Assembly (NCBI RefSeq): GCF_000764305.2
Contig: NW_025944227.1
Span: forward strand, 24,694 to 88,693
DNA length: 64,000 nucleotides
Source of the DNA: Hyalella azteca
Taxonomy: Eukaryota > Arthropoda > Malacostraca > Amphipoda > Hyalellidae
Direction: 5' to 3'
Positions 12,760-25,200 of the stretch are shown piece by piece (position 1 is the first letter of the stretch; the number at the start of each line of letters is the position of its first letter). The notes under the pieces are model-generated. The model did not search any database, was not told the DNA's origin, and saw only the letters and a program-made list of their open reading frames with translations. The translations under genes were made by a program, and so were the position numbers.

Positions 12760-13342
12760 TGAGTGTCGCTGTTGACTAAAGTATGATGTATTGTGCTTCT
12801 TTCAATGTTATCCAGATCATTTTGTGACTAATTTATCATGTCAAGTGACTCGCAGTTTGATTTGCTTTTGGACAGAATTAGACGATGTTGTGGTAAAAAA
12901 ATCAAATAGCTAGCCTAGGTACCTAGGCTACGGAACATAGCTACAAAATTAAATGTTCCATCCCTTGTTTGCTGCAATTTAACAGCTTTAACGGCTGAGT
13001 TTAACGTAGGTCAAAATTTTCAAATTTTTACTTACATCTATTAATTCATTTGTTAAACCCTGATGTGTTTTGTCATGAGTTTGTGTTTTTACTGTTTTAA
13101 CCTGTCTATGAATGTCAAGTTGATAATCCCATACCTACTTAGCCTATTAGGTATTTTTTTGATAGGCCTAGCCCTAGGCCTACTTGATTTTTTTGATTTG
13201 CTTCAATTGGCCAAATTGAAAAATCAGATGGAATTGTAGGAGCTGCTAGTTGAAACTGGAAAATTTGGGCAGAGAGCATCAGTGAATTGGAGAAAATTGC
13301 TTGTTGATCTGTGATCTGTCCATTTCCACCCATTCCTACAGC

Positions 13343-14761
13343 CCAGGTTTCATAGTGTGGCATAAGAGTCGTTGTAATAGTATCTCAGGGGTCATCTGGT
13401 CGTTGAAAATTCACATACCACTCGTTGGTCGGTAGGTTTTCCAGTCGTTGGTCGGTAGGTTTTCCAGTCGTTGGTCGGTAGGTTTCTTAGTAGCTAGTTA
13501 GGTGACAGGTCAGTTAACAACGAAAAACATCGTTAATAAGAAGATTAGTAGATAACCTCAAGTTTTTGTACGTACATTGGATTGTTAATATGCAACAAAC
13601 CACACGTATAATGCATTAATGGTTTAATTTCTTCACACCAGGTAGTACCGTGCCTTCTTTACTCCTGAACACTGACGTATCACTCACGTTGACCGCTTCT
13701 AATAGTGATGCGTAAATATTGCTCGTAATCAAACGCAAGCTATCCCTAAAATGCAGAGGGCACAGCTTTCTCGGAATGGCGAACTCATTTTTAAATACAA
13801 AAACTAAGATATTAATTTTGTTTCATTTTCAACTCTTTATCCTATGCCTGTCTCTTATACACATCTAGATGTGTATAAGAGACAGATGTTTAGCTTGTGA
13901 CAAATTTTATAATTTCGACTCCAATCACAAGTCACACAGCAATACGTGCAAGAATTTCCTGTGGCCAACAAATTCTTCCGAATTACTTAGCAAATCTTAA
14001 TAAACTCAAGAACAAGGACTCACTAAAGCTTTTTTGCATGTGTTAAGATCGCAATATTTTTTCCGATTACCGCTGCATTCTCAAGTTATATGGCTGATCT
14101 TTAGACATTCATATGAGAAGAGCTATAAACTATAGGGAAGGAATAAATTTCGAATAGAACATCGACTTAAAGCCTTCAAGTTTGAGGTCTAGAAATTTAT
14201 TACTTGCTACGTACGGTCAGCATGTTACGAATGTAATAGTTTAAATTTTTCTCTGAATATCGTTGTGATCGGTTGATATTGATTATAATTGTGCGATTAA
14301 TTTTGACCGTTGTGCGAAAACTACCTCCATTTGTACAAATGGTATGAAGGTTACTAAAGAGGCACACAGAAAATTTTATTGTAGTCAAGTTTCAACGTGA
14401 AAAGAAGTCAACAACCAGCGCCAATCTGTCGGATTTTTCTTCCAAGCTTGAACACATACGACAGCGGACAGACCGAACCAGAATTTTGTAAACTTGTGGC
14501 TGATAATCGGCGGATGCTGCCTTGAACATTTCTGTTTCCAGCGGTGGCGTGACTGGCATCTGAAACCAAAAAAATGCATGAGTGATAGCAGTCAGTGTAT
14601 TATTTTTTAAAAATATCATGTATTAAATTATTCATAGTCATTGAAATATTTAAATTAACTATAATCCAGGTTTGGAGTCGTTGTAATGACCAAAAAATGG
14701 TCGTTAACTTTACAAAAAGTCGTTGAAATTCCAACGACTCTTGCCACTTTATGAAACCTGG
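13343..14761. mobile_element. 1.4-kb TIR element, hAT-like, non-autonomous
   Basis: The ends are inverted repeats of about 30 bp: the left begins CCAGGTTTCATAGTGTGGCA and the right ends TGCCACTTTATGAAACCTGG-like (with small gaps). They are flanked by an 8-bp near-duplication, CCTACAGC (13335-13342) and CCTACAGG (14762-14769). An 8-bp target duplication suits hAT elements. No transposase is recognised inside. A 24-bp unit (CAGTCGTTGGTCGGTAGGTT) is repeated three times at 13413-13487, and a sequencing-adapter junction sits at 13848-13885. Confidence 0.65.
13848..13885. other. Tn5/Nextera mosaic-end junction (assembly contaminant)
   Basis: The 19-bp mosaic end AGATGTGTATAAGAGACAG is preceded directly by its reverse complement. 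This is the circularisation junction of Nextera mate-pair libraries, not genomic sequence. Confidence 0.97.
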
Positions 14762-15106
14762 CCTACAGGCTTTCTCAATTTATTCTGTATAAAAGTAGTA
14801 TCTCCTCCTAAAATTTTGTAAACCACTTTTGAAAGTGTAGGTAGGGTAAACCCACAATCAGGATGATGTAGGTATGTTTTCGGTGAATTTTCCCGTGCAT
14901 TTTCACTTTTTTTAAGCTATTGCTGTGCACAGTTGGCGCAATGTAATGAAAATTGATTATCTTCGCGCACGTGTTCGCGCAATCCCGGCCATCTTTATTT
15001 TAGAAGAAATTTTCTCCAAAGTCATATGGCAACGCTGAACACCGTCTGTTTACATTTCGTATGTATAACAGCCGCAGTGTACGATTACCGTACGTTCCGT
15101 ATCCGA

Positions 15107-15297
15107 CAACATAGTGGCAAAGCAGCAATTTTTTTAGACTCTTCATCAAGTTCATTTTTGAGTCCTAGCCTATAAGTAGACCTGGAAAGTATCTTGGATA
15201 CCAGCATTTTCATACATAAGAAATTGATTAAAATATAGAGTAGATGAGGAAATTAAAAATGAACCGATTCTAAAAAATCTCTGGTTTGCCACTGTCC
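15107..15297. mobile_element. ~190-bp MITE, copy 1
   Basis: Starts AGTGGCAAAGCA and ends TGGTTTGCCACT (inverted ends). A diverged copy in the same orientation is at 16974-17156. Both contain AAGTATC-TGGATA and AAATTAAAAATGA blocks in the same order. Confidence 0.65.
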
Positions 15298-15806
15298 GAC
15301 AAGGCGGACAACCGGAAGAGTCAGAAGTAACCCGGACATGTCTTACATTTTATTATTGTCAGTTCGACTCGCGTAGTCAATATACTTGCGTATTTTGTCG
15401 ACTAAAATAGTAGAACTATTTTAGCTTTCTAAAGTACGGCGCACGGCGCATTTTTTTACCAACATAGTACGGCGCACCGCGCAGGTCGTTAAAATGACAA
15501 AATAAATTCCCGCACACCTGGCACATCTTCCTGACCATGGGGGTAAACGCAGTATATTCCTTCATTGTGGGTTCCTAATTCCGACACAGCGACACTTCTC
15601 AACTTTTTCCTTTATATTAAGGGGAGCGTCTACCCTAAAAATCATCTCGGCTATTTACAGTCGGATCACTCTGAAACTTGGTACACATATGTAAAATGGA
15701 AAAAAACTCGCATTTTGTTCGTGTGAATTTTTCAAAAAAAAAGGAAAGAAAACGTGAAATTCTTAGAAAATGGCTATAAAAGGGGGTACTGTAGAAATGG
15801 ATCTAG
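15298..15806. other. Non-coding, no feature recognised
   Basis: AT-rich spacer inside the possible RPS17 first intron. It includes a doublet of ACGGCGCACSGCGCA near 15433-15483, but no gene signal. Confidence 0.35.
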
Positions 15807-15817
15807 TCCTAGGATTT

Positions 15818-16083
15818 CCAAGCTACAACATTGAGACTCATATCATTCGATGCGTGAGGTCTTCATCTACAAAATGTTCATCCCCTTTTTTTGAAATTCC
15901 AATTTTTGTGGAAGTGGGGTGCATTTTTCCAAAATGTTCGAAAATTTTTCAATTGTCCCCCCGCCACCCCCCTCTTTTTGCAGAATAAAATTCAAACTAT
16001 AATGAAACTAGAAAAACCGGGATGAACATTTTGTAGATAGTTTATTTGCAAATTGAATGATATATGTCTCATTGTTGTAGCTT
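15818..16083. repeat. Inverted repeat, ~65-bp arms
   Basis: AAGCTACAACATTGAGACTC (from about 15820) pairs with the reverse complement of the stretch ending GTTGTAGCTT at 16083. Both arms also hold CTACAAAATGTTCATCC. The right arm stops at a single N (16084), so assembly folding cannot be excluded. Confidence 0.6.
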
Positions 16084-16084
16084 N

Positions 16085-16478
16085 AGTCTACGGCTCAATG
16101 TCGTGCTTGTCAAACCGATGTAATTTACATTTTGGAGAAGTCTACAACCTTCTTTCATGCAGGAAAATTTGTAAATGACATTGGTTTCTTGTAGTGGTCC
16201 GGACTTTTTACATGGATTATTTTTCATGATTAAATTCTTGATCTTTTTGTTTCTGTAGTAAATCATAAGTTGTATTCGGTCAGTTACTGTTGTGCAGCTG
16301 ATGTTATTTTGCACAATTGAATTGAGGACTCGTTCGTCAGTCCTATGACCATCGTTCATTTGGTTTTGATAGTAAATTCTGGTGACACAACCTCTTGATG
16401 AGGAATCATCTGTTCGGTTTTGACGTGCTCTGATATTCGAAATTTCTTTGTCAATCGTTTTGTTTGCATAGCTGTTGT
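16085..16478 (-). mobile_element. Penelope-like retroelement 3' end with GIY-YIG domain (relic)
   Basis: Read on the minus strand from about 16478, a continuous frame gives the linker typical of Penelope-like elements (CVTRIYYQNQMNDG, then TDRIQLMIYYRNKK, then LIMKNNP). It continues into a GIY-YIG-type endonuclease start: NVIYKFSCMKEGC, then NYIGLTSTTLSRR. The reverse transcriptase should lie further right but is not recognisable, and the endonuclease is cut at the N at 16084. Family assignment rests on remembered motif order, and the fragment is surely incomplete. It lies between RPS17 exon 1 and exon 2 if the 12757 start is right. Confidence 0.75.
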
Positions 16479-16973
16479 TGACAAAAAAAGTATACTTAAA
16501 GGTATACTTGTATTTGCTGATTTTATGTGGTAAATAAATTAATAGAAGAATGATTTAAGAGATGGTTCTAGACACATAAAAACTAATTCCGACACAGGGT
16601 GTTAGAATTACGAATTACGGTTTTAAAGCACTGTCGGATTTAGTCTCACAATACACCACATTTAGTCACACACAGTGTTGGAATTCAGTGATTTTGGAGA
16701 TTTAAATTCTAAAGGCTTTTAAATAAATATGGCAACAGTTTGTGACTTTTCATCATTGCTGGTGCATAGTGTGGCATTTTGAGAGTGACGTAAACCAATC
16801 AGAACTTGAGTTGCGCATACGGTGATCTATTTATAGCCATTTATTTCTTGCTAGTTGCTACATTCTTAAGGTGTTGCAATATGGTGTGTTTACCCTAGTT
16901 ATTATATTCTCACATGCACATAAGAAAATGTATCAAAAAGCATATCATGTTATACCTTCCAGGCTCCACCCAC

Positions 16974-17156
16974 AGTGACAAAGCAAGGAGATCTTTAGCC
17001 TCTCTTTCAAGTTAAATTTCAAGTTTTATAAGCAGACCAGCAAAGTATCATGGATATCAACATCATCCTACATAAGATATTGGTTTAAATCTTGAGTAAA
17101 TGAGAAAATTAAAAATGATCCGTTTCCAAAAATTCACTGGTTTGCCACTATGCTTC
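16974..17156. mobile_element. ~190-bp MITE, copy 2
   Basis: Diverged direct copy of 15107-15297. It starts CAGTGACAAAGC and ends ACTGGTTTGCCACT. Confidence 0.6.
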
Positions 17157-17924
17157 CACTGCAGTGACAATTGATACACTGAGGCTGGCTGAGCTAAACA
17201 GAAACTGCCGTGAATATTCTATCGCATGTGGGCCTTGGTTAGGAATACAATACTGAGTCAGCAATTATATTCACTAGTTGTTTATCAGAAGTTGACAAAT
17301 TTTTGCAATGAATATGTTCCAAGATGAAGAAATATTACATCAACTTCCGCAAAAAATTCACACCATTTGGCCTATACCAACAAAGTTTTTTATATCATAA
17401 ATGATGGGATAAACTGCAACTCTTTCATGCAAATTCACGGCGTACGGGCACATTGTGCTTCCATGAAAACATTTGACAGATGGCCTCACACACCTTGTTT
17501 TGGTCTTGTCAAGTTTAAATTCACAATAAATAAATTTGATCCACATTCCACACTGAGATTTAAATTATGGAAAGATGTTTCAAAATTTAAATGCCTGTAG
17601 CAAAACCATCTGTACATTGATTTATGTATTCACAACATCACAAAAGGGTAGGGGGTGGTGGAGTTCTTTAACATTTAACATAGGGAAAAGTTGCTGCAGT
17701 GCACTAGTCTTCTAACACTTTATTCCACGAAGAGATTGTCGTGGTGTCTCGTTCAGATCAAACTTCGAGGGCACGTTACAAGTGGCTAAAAAAGACACGA
17801 GAGGATAAAAACAGATGACGTCTATGCTAAAACAAAGGACATATGCCAAGACTGACAACGTCTATGCTAGAACAAACAACATCTATGCTAAACCAGTAAT
17901 ATCCATGATAGATTAGATGACAGC
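17157..17924. other. Non-coding, short minisatellite at the end
   Basis: No gene recognised. At 17813-17915 a ~35-bp motif containing GTCTATGCTA(A/G)AAC is repeated three to four times. Confidence 0.4.
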
Positions 17925-18490
17925 TAGGTCTAAGATTCAAAGGCTCTACGGAAAAGTTCTGTTTTTAGGCGTTGATGAAACAACGGCTGCAAGGAAGCAG
18001 ATGTCACCAGTGCTGGCAGACCATTCCATGTTCTGGCTGCAGCGACCGGGAACGCTCTGTCGCCGACGGTGGACAGACGTGAGGACGGGGCGACAAGGTC
18101 AGCCTTCAACGAGGAACGCAGTCGCCTTCTAGAAGGCAGATCCGACACATGCCACAGGCCTTCAGCAAGATAAGGTAGTGCTAAACCGTGGAGGCAGCGG
18201 AACGTCAGAACAGCAACTTTTAACTGTGTGCGCTGCTGGATACGCAGCCAGTGAAGGTCACGGAAAATCGGTATCATGTGGTCAAATTTCTGCTGGGCAC
18301 AAACGAGTCATTCATTACAAATTGCAGTTTGTTAAGTGCCGTGATGGGAAGTCTGTAGAGTGTGGCATTGCCATAGTCCAGTCTGGTCAGCACAAGTGCC
18401 ACCATGAGGGCCTCGAGAGACAGCGACTGACGCTACAAATTCGCTGCAGGATGCCAAAACAAGCAGTGGTTACTTTGCTTCAGTAGCCCT
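17925..18490 (-). mobile_element. LINE reverse-transcriptase C-terminus (CR1/L2-like), frameshifted
   Basis: The minus strand carries two pieces. At about 18410-18280 it reads LTRLDYGNATLYRLP with KLQFVMN. After a frameshift and stop near 18280 a second frame (18277-17930) reads LHWLRIQQRTQLKVAVLTF, then CLHGLALPYLAEGL, then GDRAFPVAAARTWNGLP, and ends LFRRAF. These are the hallmarks of the last part of a CR1/L2-type non-LTR retrotransposon RT. Only the 3' end is present, as is usual for 5'-truncated LINE copies. Confidence 0.85.
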
Positions 18491-18732
18491 GCTGCAGTCT
18501 TGTAGGACGGTTTGCGTGCCGTCTTTCGCACCATCCTTGACAGAAATTGAGCTCGAGTATTGACTAGTCTTGCATTCTTGCCACCTTGAATGCCTATTTC
18601 AAGGTGCTTGGGACTTTGTCAGGCTCAACTGAATAGTAAAATTATTATCACTACAAACCTATCTTCTAGAGTTATGAGCTACAGAAATGAGACATATCGT
18701 TATATTCACAAATAAAAGATCTATCAATTTAN

Positions 18733-18761
18733 ATACACATCTAGATGTGTATAAGAGACAG
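18733..18761. other. Truncated Nextera mosaic-end junction next to a gap N
   Basis: Ten bases of the left mosaic end plus the full right end AGATGTGTATAAGAGACAG, directly after the N at 18732. An assembly join, not biology. Confidence 0.95.
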
Positions 18762-20898
18762 AAGCTAGAGTATAGACCTGTATTTTGCACATTTCAATTC
18801 AAGTTTAATTTAGCTAGTAAAAAATGGCATCATTTATAAAAAAAAGTGGTCTAAGTTGCCCCATTTTACGGTATGTGTTTTATGCCTATAAGAAGTTATT
18901 TTTTTTTACCTCAAACAACGTTTTTGGATAAAAAAACTGGTCTTGGTGGATCGGAAATAATATATGAATCATCATTTTTAGAGTTTCATCCTGGTATACA
19001 GTTTTATATTTTTCCATGCAGGATTGAAATATTCATACCCTTGTGGCTTCTTTGTGACAAGTTTGTGATAAATGGACTCTCATGGCTTGATTGTGATAAT
19101 TCATCTAGCAGGATAGGTGATTTTGGTATGTACTAGGTAGGTCATTTATAAAGATGACTAAAATAGGCAATTCATCTAGCAAGAGTCTTGCAGCTCAAAA
19201 AATGGCTATAAAGCTCAGGTTGCAGTTTAAAAGGTACATATTTTTTCTTCCTGTTAGGCTGTTCCCACAGTCCTTTCCAATTTCTTCAATTAAATTAAAA
19301 AAAATGTCAATTTTTGCCTGCTATTTTTAAAAATTCCCAGTGAAATGATATATATATAACAGTGATTTCTGAATAATTCTGCATGATATCCAGATTCGAT
19401 GATTGCTGTAAATTTCTAAATGGAAATAATCTATACAGTAATTCCTATAACTTTTCCTGGCTTAGGTATGGAACATGTATAATTGTTGAGCTATTAGTAT
19501 AACCTATAAAGCTATAATATGACAGAATTTTTCTTTTAAACAAATATTCAAATAATTCTTTATGATCTGATCTAAAAAAAAAGTTTTAAACTAATTCATG
19601 AACAAAGGCCAGAGAATGAGTTTCATTGATGATTTTCCAATAAGTCAAATGATATTTTTTGTTGGTATTTGTAGATTTGAAATCTGACTACCAGAAGACA
19701 TTTCTAATAATAGTGTTATCAACATTCATTATGAAGTTAGTGTTATCAATGTATAAACATTCAGTATGAATAATTGGCCTATGAATGATTGTTTTAACCC
19801 AAGATTTATGGAAAATTCTTAACTCTTGGCTTAACTTTGCTGTAATTATGTAAATTTGAGATCTTATGATTTATAATCATTAACAAGAAATGAATGGTGT
19901 TTCACTAGCAGTACATACTCGAGTTGTTTTCCAAAATGAGCATGCCATTAGAGTATCAATTGATGCTTGGATTGAAAAGAATTTTTTTTTTTCAAATGAA
20001 CTTCTGTTAATGATACCCAGGTTGCTGCACAGCAGATATATAATATATACATACATTTTGAGCCAGAAAGTTCCTCCACAAACAATCTCAACATTTAGAC
20101 CTGTACTTAAAACGTTTTTAACACGTTTTTCTTAGCTTAGCTTCGCGTTTGTTTGTTTGTTTGTTTGTTTGTTGTTAACATTGACAACGAAAATTAGACC
20201 ACTTCTGATTGTTCTAGAGATCTGAAATTCGGCATGCAGGCTATTTTCGCCTAACAATTTCAGATACAATCATAAAAACTAGTAATTAGAGACCGAAATT
20301 AGTTTAATTGAGTAAAGTATATATAAATAGTATATATATAGTATGACGTGCGGGCGCTCACGTTATAGACGAGCAGGCGCTGACGCTGCGTATCATCGAT
20401 ACGTACGTCTAGTCATACTTAATCAAGTCTTAATCGTTTTTCTTGTGGACTAAAAAGTAGAAAATAAAATACTTTAAAAAACTTTTTAAAAAAACACGTT
20501 TTTCTTGTGGACTAAAAAGTAGAAAATAAATTATTGTTCTCCCGAAAAAAACGTGGGTCGGGCTGTACATTCACCATCAAATTTCCAAAATTTAAGTTTT
20601 GTGTGCTTTTCGCTTTAATCATAAATCTGCCCGAAACACGTTTTTTTGGGGAGAAACGAGAGAGTAAAACTACTAGGATTTGTGATGTAATGTGCAAGAT
20701 TTTTGCTTTAATCCCTCCAAGGTGCTTGAGTCTTCGCTTCATATTTCATGTTATATAATGCTCACAGCAAGTGATGATAAATTCCCTGTATGCAATTTAT
20801 TTGTTGGAGATTATGACTGTAATTTTTGATGCACCTCATTTTCATGTAGATCATTATTAGCACTGAAGAATAAAAATTACGCGTGTATTACATTTCAG
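18762..20898. other. RPS17 intron DNA, low-complexity pieces only
   Basis: A (GTTT)n run lies at about 20148-20172. A motif (TTTTTCTTGTGGACTAAAAA) occurs twice, near 20438 and 20503. A GC-rich, partly self-complementary patch lies at 20340-20410. No coding signal is seen. Confidence 0.45.
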
Positions 20899-22118
20899 GG
20901 TCGCGTTCGCACCAAGACCGTGAAGAAGGCCGCTAGGGTCATTATTGAGAAGTACTACACGCGCCTCGGCAGCGACTTCCAGACCAACAAGAGAATTTGT
21001 GATGAGATTGCCGTCATCCCTTCGAAAAGCCTCCGCAACAAAATTGCTGGGTGAGCATTGCTTCCTTCAAGTGGCGGCGGCATTTTTCTTTTGACGCTGT
21101 CTTGTGTTATGGGATGATATAAACTGGAGTACCGGGTCGCCCCGCGCTCCCGAAATAAACCCTCCTCTCTATATTCTGAACGAATTAATTGTAAACTTGA
21201 ATGATGCAGGCATCAGCTCGTTGAGTGAATAAGCAAGAAAAAATGTCATATGGAGTAAGAATGATATTCATGAAAGATTCATAATCCTAAGCGGTCGGTG
21301 TTCTTAATAGATCGCGGTGTATATTTTTATACATCAGGATGAGTAGAATACCACTTGAGCATGTTGTTTCACTAGCGGGTCTTATTTATCATGAACAATT
21401 TTTATTCCTCAAGAATTCGAATGGAATAAAAACTTCTCAAGAGAATTCACCATCTCTGTATCGATCAGCTGGTCCGAAACCTACTCATCATTTTCATGAA
21501 AATGTTGAAGATATGGTGAATATACCTTATGTTATCTTGCTTCAAAATTTTTGGTGCGCTTGCGACTGAAGTAGACTAATGATATAAGTAAATCTATCAG
21601 CATGAAAGATTGTTTTTTTTTTTCAGATTCGTGACACATTTGATGAAGCGTATTCAGCGTGCGCCGGTGCGCGGCATCTCGATCAAGCTGCAGGAGGAGG
21701 AGCGTGAGCGCCGCGACAACTACGTGCCTGAGGTGTCGGCTCTCGAGCTCGACATCATCGAGGTGGACGCCGACACCAAGGACCTCCTCAAGATGATGGT
21801 GAGCTCAACGTTGAATAAGTTGATCTAACTTTTACGGATTTGACCTAAATAGTTCCTGGCATTGACATAGATACAGGATAAGAGAAATGTAGGAAATACG
21901 TTAGGTGTGTATGTTGTAGCAAGGACGGTGTTAATGAAAATACCGATGTAAGTACATTTTGAATAATAAATATTAGACTAAACGTAAAACTACCGTAGAG
22001 CAATTGATAGTAATGTTGAACAAACAACGTGTTTGCGCAGGACTTCGACAAGCTACCCGGCCTGCAAGTTACGCAACCTACTGTGGCTACACCGTTCAGT
22101 GGGCCCCGTCGTAACTAA
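20899..22118 (+). CDS. RPS17: 40S ribosomal protein S17 (eS17), exons 2-4
   Basis: Component of the small ribosomal subunit. Exons 20899-21050, 21627-21798 and 22041-22118 join in frame. With the ATG-only first exon (candidate 12757-12759) they give 134 aa, against 135 in human. The protein reads [20 protein letters not shown], continues with THLMKRIQR and [20 protein letters not shown], and ends at a TAA after GPRRN. The C-terminal tail ([11 protein letters not shown]) is the usual variable part. Codon use is GC-rich compared with the introns, as expected for a highly expressed gene. It runs tail-to-tail into CC2D1, with stop codons 144 bp apart. Confidence 0.97.
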
Positions 22119-22132
22119 TTGTTTTCGGCAGG

Positions 22133-22138
22133 AATAAA
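22133..22138 (+). terminator. RPS17 polyadenylation signal
   Basis: AATAAA 15 bases after the stop codon. Confidence 0.8.
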
Positions 22139-22161
22139 GAAAAAAAATGACGATATAGTGT

Positions 22162-22167
22162 TTTATT
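22162..22167 (-). terminator. CC2D1 polyadenylation signal
   Basis: AATAAA on the minus strand, about 96 bases after the CC2D1 stop. It is only 24 bases beyond the opposing RPS17 signal, so the two 3' UTRs probably overlap. Confidence 0.65.
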
Positions 22168-22262
22168 ACTTCATCTTTCTAAGTAATATTTATGCTGCAT
22201 TAGTTAAGCTTCTCGTCTAATTTTAATATCAATCAATTATATTAAAATATTTCTGTCAACAG

Positions 22263-25200
22263 CTAATATCCATCAATGACCAGCCACTTTTCGTTTAGCT
22301 GTCTAATCTCCTTACTTAATATTGGATTACGAACCCTGAGCTTCACTTCTATTTTGCCTCCGACCATCTTTTTCCGTTCGTCACTCAGCTGAAAAAGAAC
22401 AAAAATCACCAATGTTTTCACCATGAACTTGACTGATAAGTTGTAATGAGCAAACATTTTAAGAGTATTATGATAACTTCACCAACTAGTTCTTTCAACT
22501 TACATCAAATGAATCGTGCAGCGTACAATGGTTCTCCAGAGCGACTAAGGGGACTTTGGCACAGCCCACGATGGTGTCTCTTGAAAACCATCCTCTGCGT
22601 GAGGGAACGGGGCGTTAACAAGTTTTATTGGTCAATTATTTGTATTGCACGTTACCTGGGACAGATATTCGAAATTTGACATTTTAAAACCAGCACTTAA
22701 TTTATGCAATAGGAATCGGGAGTGACGATCAATTGATATTTTTTGGCTATTCGAAAATTTAAAGCATAACGTTTTTTAAAGAGCATTTATTATTTTGCTC
22801 AGTTAGTCCATATGTTTACCCCTTGGCATGGACGGTGAGTTTGACGCTATGGCGCTTAAAGCACCGCGCCAACGCGCGCGTCTTCCGGTCGATGCTGAAC
22901 AGAGTTTTGTGGTTATATTCTGGGTTGTTGGTGTCCTTAACCACACCAGTCCTGTCCACGGGGCAGTTTTCCTATGTAAACAGAAATTCAATTTAATCTA
23001 CAAATAAATTTAAACCTTGTAAATCCATAAATCCACTCATAGATGATCGCAACAACAGAACAGTTTGACTGCGGCACCAGGGACATAGCGCGTAGTTTAT
23101 AGACGTTCAAGTTTTAAACTGCTGTACTCACGGACGGGTAAGGAAACTCAATTTTCACATAAGTATCGACGTCAGTTGGATTCTGCACGTTATAATTAAT
23201 GCCACGCATCACTGTAACTTCGCAGTCACTGTCGTTTAGATCCGTATTGCATCTGAAAAAAAAATCTAGGTACAGCACTCACAGGTGATCGGGGGCACAC
23301 AAGAAAGGGATATTACTAATGAATTTGTAAAATTGTGTACATTAGTCCCTACAACGCATTTTGCAATGGCACAGATGTTTAAAATAATTAAAATTTGCTC
23401 ACGGCAATAATTACATACATCGAGCATCTATTTAACATACTTTACATATAGCGCACATTGTGTTGTTTTGTCGGTAGAAGCACATGTAAAGGACTGAGCC
23501 TTGTACGAATTTGTGCACAAGTTTCACTCGGTCACTATGGTCTACACGTGAAATAATTATCGTCAAATAGGCTCCGCACGTGCAATCATTATCGTCGAAT
23601 AAGCTCCACACGTGCAATCATTATCGTCATAACGGCTCCACACGCGCAATGATTATCGTCATATAAGCGCCACACGCGCAATCATTATCGTCATAAAGGC
23701 TCCACACGCGCAATCGTTAACGTCATATAGGCTCCACACGCGCAATCGTTAACGTCATATAGGCTCCACACGTGCAATCATCGTCATATAGGCTCCACAC
23801 GCGCAATCATTATCGTCATAAAGTTTTATAGGTCGATGCTGAGCAGCGTTTTGTGATTATATTGTAATATTGCGCGTGAAATTATTATCGTCATATGGGC
23901 TCCACACATGTAACTACTATCATTATGCATTTATTCTACATGCTGCGAGTTGCCACCAACAAAATTTATACAAACTCGACAATGGAGAAGCTTCGGTTTT
24001 CGTAGTGGCAGCGCGGAGGCTTGTCTCCTCGCTTGAAGGCAAGTCTTACGGCGTCCAGTTCCTTCTTCGTGTTCACAATGAGCTGCTCGAAGCGATTGCA
24101 GCTCGCCACGTCCCCGACTGCTTTGAAGTGCTCGCGCGTTGTGGCGCACATCTGCCATCACATTCTTAAGTTTAATAAATTCACGACTTTCAACCCACTC
24201 TCCACTTCCTAACGGATTTAACTGTCCATGTGGCACATGTACATTAACTTTAACTGCATTTAGCACAATATCACTTTATGCCGTGTCACCTTGATTTGCT
24301 TGATGAGATCCTCCTCAAGTTTGGTGTAGATGAGGACCAAGTCAGCTGGCGTGCTGGTCGCAGGCATATCACAGTCCTCGGCGTTGATGACCTCAAACGC
24401 GTCATCCACAGACACTTCTCGGTTCAGACTTGGGCCTCCAGCAGCCTTCTCTTGAGGCGGCACTGGGATCTGGGAGGTAATATTTAATTAAAATCAGATG
24501 CTCAGTCAACCGTGAACAATTTGATGCCACTACATAACAGAACTAATTGCTAGTTGAAAAGTATAAATTACCAAATTATCCATCCAAGAATTCACGAAAA
24601 TGTATCTGAAATCTATTAATATGACTTGAGTTATTATATTAATATTATTATCGAAAGTTATTTTCAAGTCGGGGTTTTGATATGAGTTGGTTAGGCAAAA
24701 TGAGTTCATAATGCGATAAGAGACGATATCATGACGATAAGAGAATTAATAGTGTTATACTCTCCTTTAACTAGCTACCTATGAAATTTATTACGACTCA
24801 CAGTGTTCATATCTACAGGTAGTCCGGCAGCAGTTGCCTGAATTAGGTTATCAAAACCTTTGCTGTTGCGCAGATATTCTTTGGCTAGTTCTATTTCTCC
24901 TTTCTTCTTGGCCTCTAGAGCAGCCGCCTGAAAGAAAAATATTCCTTTAAATTCGTGAACCAAAAATATCTTACCAGCCTTCTGCATTAAATTATGATAT
25001 TTCAACCGATATGTGACGACGACACAACGTTGACATAGATCTCATAGAGCATCGATGTCTGATGGATAAAAAATTCAATGCATAAGGTTTAAACCTAAAA
25101 TCGAGTTGACTAAAAATAAAATGCAAGACAAAAAGTGAAGATAAATAAATGAATGCTCATACATCATATAAACATAGACCGTAAATTTTCAACAAGAGAG

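Noticed and set aside
13848..13885. Tn5 mosaic ends as evidence of a bacterial transposon insertion
   Set aside because: Only the 19-bp ends occur, back to back with nothing between. This is the library adapter junction.
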